Source of the DNA: Chitinophaga rhizosphaerae
GTDB taxonomy: Bacteria > Bacteroidota > Bacteroidia > Chitinophagales > Chitinophagaceae
Reading direction: 5' to 3'
Length of the DNA stretch: 64,000 nt
Assembly (NCBI RefSeq): GCF_003958645.1
Contig: NZ_RXLO01000002.1
Location: forward strand, 434,001-498,000
Both the position numbers and the translations under genes were made by a program. Shown piece by piece: positions 61,330 to 64,000 of this stretch (within the stretch, counting starts at the first letter, position 1; the number at the start of each line of letters is the position of its first letter). The notes under the pieces were generated by a model, which saw only the letters and a program-made list of their open reading frames with translations, made no database searches and was not told where the DNA came from.

Positions 61330-62244
61330 TCACATATCCGCTCCTTCCCGCTGCAGGAGCCAATTTCCCAGTTCCATGACATCCTTCGGCCGCGCGCCGG
61401 GGTCGATCATGCGGGCCGCTGCGGCACAGATGTCCGCCGGCGACATTCCCTGTTCGCGCATGAACCGGATGGAGGTATCTCCTACGGATTTGGAGAGTTT
61501 GTGGCCCGAGGGGCTTTCCAGCAGGGGGTGATGCCAGAAAACGGTCTGCGCGAACGGGTTGGGCGGCAACAGGGACGCGAGATAGAGTTGACCGAGGGTC
61601 GAAGGCAAAAGATCTTCGCCCCTCACTACCAGGTTTACCCCGAATTGAAGATCGTCTGCCACGGAAGCCAGCTGGTAGGCGGGCTCTCCGTTTTTCTTGC
61701 GTACCACGAAGTCGTACATGGAAGGCGGTAAGCGCATGGGCGGGGGCTTCATCCCGATGGATTGCATGGGAATGATCGCGTCCGGGTCGGTGAAGATCCG
61801 CCAGGCCACGCCAGGTTGATCGAGCGGTATATTTTTATGGCGGCAGGTACCGGGATAGTTTCCGTCTACCAGTTGCGTACGCGAGCAATCGCAGGCGAAG
61901 AGGTGGCCTTCAGCGCGAAGGTTATCCAGGAATTCGGCGTAGCGCGCCATCCGCAGGGATTGCGACCAATTGCCGGTGAAATCGTCCGGATCGCGGGGGC
62001 CCTGGTGCCAGGGGATGTGCATATGATGAAGGGTATCGAATATGTCCTGGAGGTACGCGGGGCGGAGGCGGTCGCGGTCGAGGTCGTCGATACGGAGGAG
62101 GACCTTGGCCTGGAAGCGGTCTGCAAGTGCGATGGTGGCGGCAAACGACAGCAGGTTGCCCACATGCAGGAAACCGCTGGGCGTGGGGGCCAGTCGGGTG
62201 AGGCGGGGTGCCTGGGCTGTGGGAGAATGCTCGTTTTGCGACAT
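61330..62244 (-). CDS. gluQ: Glutamyl-Q tRNA(Asp) synthetase-like protein (GluQRS)
   Basis: A 304-residue GluRS paralogue without the anticodon-binding domain. The HIGH-like block is APTPSGFLHVGNLLSF, the KMSKS-like block HKLSKSVGD, and a zinc site is indicated by FACDCSRTQL with YPGTCRHK. GluQRS attaches glutamate to queuosine at position 34 of tRNA-Asp. The gene lies 63 bases from, and divergent to, a tRNA-Asp with anticodon GTC, its natural substrate. Length and motifs are typical. Confidence 0.92.
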   Translation of the reverse strand: MSQNEHSPTAQAPRLTRLAPTPSGFLHVGNLLSFAATIALADRFQAKVLLRIDDLDRDRLRPAYLQDIFDTLHHMHIPWHQGPRDPDDFTGNWSQSLRMARYAEFLDNLRAEGHLFACDCSRTQLVDGNYPGTCRHKNIPLDQPGVAWRIFTDPDAIIPMQSIGMKPPPMRLPPSMYDFVVRKKNGEPAYQLASVADDLQFGVNLVVRGEDLLPSTLGQLYLASLLPPNPFAQTVFWHHPLLESPSGHKLSKSVGDTSIRFMREQGMSPADICAAAARMIDPGARPKDVMELGNWLLQREGADM

Positions 62245-62256
62245 CGTAAAAAATGA

Positions 62257-62289
62257 TTTGTAAAATTACGGGACTTGTCGCTATATTTG
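62257..62289 (+). promoter_or_regulatory. Promoter of tRNA-Asp
   Basis: TTTG at 62257-62260, 21-base spacer, and TATATTTG at 62282-62289, a full match to the Bacteroidota promoter. It overlaps nothing and lies 13 bases after the divergent gluQ start. Confidence 0.7.
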
Positions 62290-62307
62290 CAACCCGGTTA
62301 ACGGAAT

Positions 62308-62381
62308 GGATCGGTAGTTCAGTCGGTTAGAATGCCGCCCTGTCACGGCGGAGGTCGCGGGTTCGAGTCCCGTCCGGTCCG
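62308..62381 (+). tRNA. tRNA-Asp, anticodon GTC
   Basis: Acceptor stem GGATCGG pairs with CCGGTCC (one G-T pair), discriminator G. Anticodon arm CCGCC-CTGTCAC-GGCGG holds GTC (62342-62344). T arm CGGG-TTCGAGT-CCCG is canonical. CCA is not encoded in full. The gene is intact. Confidence 0.96.
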
Positions 62382-62396
62382 CACGATTTAGAAGAG

Positions 62397-62420
62397 ACCC
62401 GCGCTAGGCGCGGGTTTTCT
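62397..62420 (+). terminator. Intrinsic terminator of tRNA-Asp
   Basis: ACCCGCGC-TAG-GCGCGGGT stem-loop followed by TTTTCTGTTTTT, 16 bases after the tRNA. The base composition changes to AT-rich directly after it. Confidence 0.85.
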
Positions 62421-62479
62421 GTTTTTAGTCGAGTATTTGGTCGAGTTCCCTTTTGTTTTCAATGATCTTTACGGAGGTT

Positions 62480-62600
62480 AACATACTTTAAGTTACGAAA
62501 AGTGACTTAAAAAGATGGGCGATTCAGTTTTCTCGTAAAAAAAACATGATCGCCCTCAATCGCAGCTTAATCAAAAAAATCTTGATTAAACGACTATTCG
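62480..62600 (+). ncRNA. Candidate structured RNA upstream of the reverse transcriptase
   Basis: Three consecutive perfect or near-perfect stems lie here with no coding frame: TAAGTTAC/GTGACTTA (62489-62509), GGGCGAT/ATCGCCC (62517-62555) and TTAATCAA/TTGATTAA (62567-62589). Several antiviral RT systems (DRT2, DRT9 and others) use a structured RNA in this place as template or partner. The stretch from 62421 to 62759 holds no gene apart from this. Whether it is transcribed is not known. Confidence 0.4.
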
Positions 62601-62700
62601 AAATTGGGAATTTAGTTCATGAGTATGCTTAGTTAATAGCCTTAATTATTTTGAGCATAGCAAGAAATTTACGCGATAACACATAATGGAATTACTTATG

Positions 62701-62708
62701 TATATTTG
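62701..62708 (+). promoter_or_regulatory. -7 box upstream of the reverse transcriptase
   Basis: TATATTTG matches TAnnTTTG exactly, 51 bases before the ATG at 62760. It would start the RT mRNA downstream of the three stem-loops, so the leader RNA would need its own promoter. Confidence 0.5.
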
Positions 62709-62759
62709 AGTGTTAAGCGCATTTAAAACCGGTTATCCGACAAAATTGAACTTATACCC

Positions 62760-64000
62760 ATGACTAAAGTTTTAGACCTCAATTATACAGAAGCAAGGCA
62801 ATATTTTCTAAAGAGAGAAAGCTATATCAACTTTGATCTTCCTACTTATTTTGAATTTGGAAACCTATTGCAGGCTGTTTCAACACATATGCGAGGCCGG
62901 GAACTTAAAACTTTTCACTCTACTTATGTTGATGAAGATGGAGAAATTAAGCCTCATTTTCCAGCAAATTTTGAAGGAGTAAATTATAAGTTTCTTAATA
63001 ACAAAGATGGGAAATTTGCATGGCGCCCTTTTCAATTGATTCATCCAGCCCTGTATGTTTCATTAGTTAATAAAATTACTGAACAGGCAAACTGGAATCT
63101 AATTGTAGCTCGATTCAATCAATTTCAGGCAAATCCTCAAATCAGATGTTATAGCATTCCATTACGTTCAGATAATCAACAATCAGATAAAGCAACTACA
63201 ATTAGTCAGTGGTGGCAAGCAATTGAACAGCAATCGTTGGAGCTGGCATTGAAGTTTGAATATGTTTTGCATACTGATATTTCTGATTGTTATGGATCAA
63301 TGTATACTCATTCTGTTCCATGGGCAATACATACAAAAGCAACCGCCAAGGACCGTAGAAAAGACAAAGGGTTGGTCGGCAATATTATCGATAGACACTT
63401 ACAGAGTATGTCCTATGGGCAGACCAATGGAATTCCACAAGGGAGCGTATTGATGGATTTTATCGCTGAAATGGTTCTTGGTTTTGCCGATCTAGAACTG
63501 TCTACCAAAATTCAACAAGCAAACATTCAAGATTATGAAATAATAAGGTATCGAGATGATTATCGAATTTTTTCGAACAATCCACAAACTGCTGAACATA
63601 TTACCAAGTTACTGACGGAGATTTTGATTGAGCTTGGAATGCGTTTGAACGCACAGAAAACAATCGTATCAAATAACGTCATAAAGAACTCAATAAAATC
63701 GGATAAATTATACTGGATTTCATCAAAGAAGGGTGCGAAAGGTATTCAAGAACATTTATTGATTATTCATAAGCTTTCGGAAGAACATCCAAATTCGGGC
63801 AGTTTATCGAAAGCATTAGGCAAATTCTATAACAGAATTAAAGATGTAACTGAAACTCATCAAAGCATAATTGTTTTAGTTAGCATTTTGGTAGACATAA
63901 TGTATAAAAACCCAAGAGTTTATCCAATTGCTTCTGCGGTTCTAAGCAAACTCTTGTCGCTCGTTCCCGACCATAAAAAGAATGAAATACTAATTCTAAT
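62760..64000 (+). CDS. Reverse transcriptase of the UG/Abi (defence) type, partial at right edge
   Basis: An open frame of 413 codons from the ATG at 62760 with no stop before the window ends. RT motifs are in order: FAWRPFQLIHPALYVSLV (RT1/2 region), motif A VLHTDISDCYGSMY (Asp173, Asp177), motif B TNGIPQGSVLMDFIAEMVLG (224-243), motif C IIRYRDDYRIF (Tyr264-Asp267) and GMRLNAQKT (293-301). The region after about residue 325 is helical (LSKALGKFYNRI, SILVDIMYKNP), as in Abi and UG RTs that carry helical repeats instead of a thumb-X domain. It is not a group II intron RT, and no maturase or DGR features are seen. Subtype cannot be fixed; UG28 (DRT9)-like is a guess. Confidence 0.85.
   Translation, partial: MTKVLDLNYTEARQYFLKRESYINFDLPTYFEFGNLLQAVSTHMRGRELKTFHSTYVDEDGEIKPHFPANFEGVNYKFLNNKDGKFAWRPFQLIHPALYVSLVNKITEQANWNLIVARFNQFQANPQIRCYSIPLRSDNQQSDKATTISQWWQAIEQQSLELALKFEYVLHTDISDCYGSMYTHSVPWAIHTKATAKDRRKDKGLVGNIIDRHLQSMSYGQTNGIPQGSVLMDFIAEMVLGFADLELSTKIQQANIQDYEIIRYRDDYRIFSNNPQTAEHITKLLTEILIELGMRLNAQKTIVSNNVIKNSIKSDKLYWISSKKGAKGIQEHLLIIHKLSEEHPNSGSLSKALGKFYNRIKDVTETHQSIIVLVSILVDIMYKNPRVYPIASAVLSKLLSLVPDHKKNEILIL

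Noticed and set aside
62760..64000. The RT as part of a diversity-generating retroelement or a retron
   Set aside because: No template/variable repeat pair was seen in the window, the RT is not close to the phage fibre genes, and its motif B and helical end fit UG/Abi RTs. A retron cannot be fully excluded until the RNA is known.

Overview
The window looks like a chromosome segment of a member of the Bacteroidota, most likely a Chitinophaga-like Chitinophagaceae. Housekeeping genes are GC-rich, several genes are preceded by the phylum's TAnnTTTG -7 box, and lipoproteins and secreted proteins are of the Bacteroidota type. The genus is an inference.

Layout. (1) 1-7.7 kb is host core: a B12-binding domain protein, glnS and gltX converging on a shared terminator, a CE4 polysaccharide deacetylase, a lipoprotein, a TatD-family nuclease and a cytoplasmic asparaginase. 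(2) A tRNA-Ser(GGA) at 7.8 kb is the target of two tandem insertions. (3) 7.9-45.7 kb is a complete-looking siphovirus-type prophage bounded by a 30-bp direct repeat of the tRNA 3' end. Its integrase lies at the left end. A long leftward late and early gene set covers lysis, tail, head, packaging and replication, and a rightward repressor-like gene and two envelope-protein cargo genes lie at the right end. (4) 45.7-59.0 kb is a second, AT-rich integrative element bounded by a 59-bp direct repeat (end of tRNA-Ser plus its terminator). It carries its own tyrosine recombinase, small regulators, a protein with family-A polymerase-like motifs, an ABC-type ATPase with a CxxC pair and a C-terminal HEPN-like RxxxxH motif, and a three-gene operon of membrane protein, low-complexity protein and AlbA_2/Schlafen-domain protein. 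No relaxase or secretion genes are seen. (5) 59.1-62.4 kb returns to host DNA: secreted protein, YegP-like protein, GyrI-like protein, and gluQ (glutamyl-Q tRNA(Asp) synthetase-like) divergent from a tRNA-Asp, the presumed substrate of that enzyme. (6) After the tRNA-Asp terminator, base composition drops again. A leader with three consecutive stem-loops precedes a reverse transcriptase (YRDD) that runs off the window, most like the UG/Abi antiviral RTs.

How the parts work together. The prophage carries a coherent set: TerS/TerL, HK97-type portal, protease and capsid, connectors, tail tube, a G/GT chaperone pair with an A9 slippery site exactly at the G stop codon, tape measure, tail tip and fibre proteins, and a lysis cassette with a candidate single-gene spanin. 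Its replication module (SNF2 helicase, VRR-NUC nuclease, primase-helicase, family-A DNA polymerase, DUF2815, DUF2800) surrounds about ten copies of a TGTTACCAC-type repeat that is a good candidate origin. Three copies of ATCGAACAT in front of the rightward HTH gene look like lysogeny operators.

The most likely places for undescribed biology are the RT locus at the right edge, the ATPase/HEPN and AlbA_2 loci of the second element, and its polymerase-like protein. All family names come from reading motifs by eye; no database search was run.
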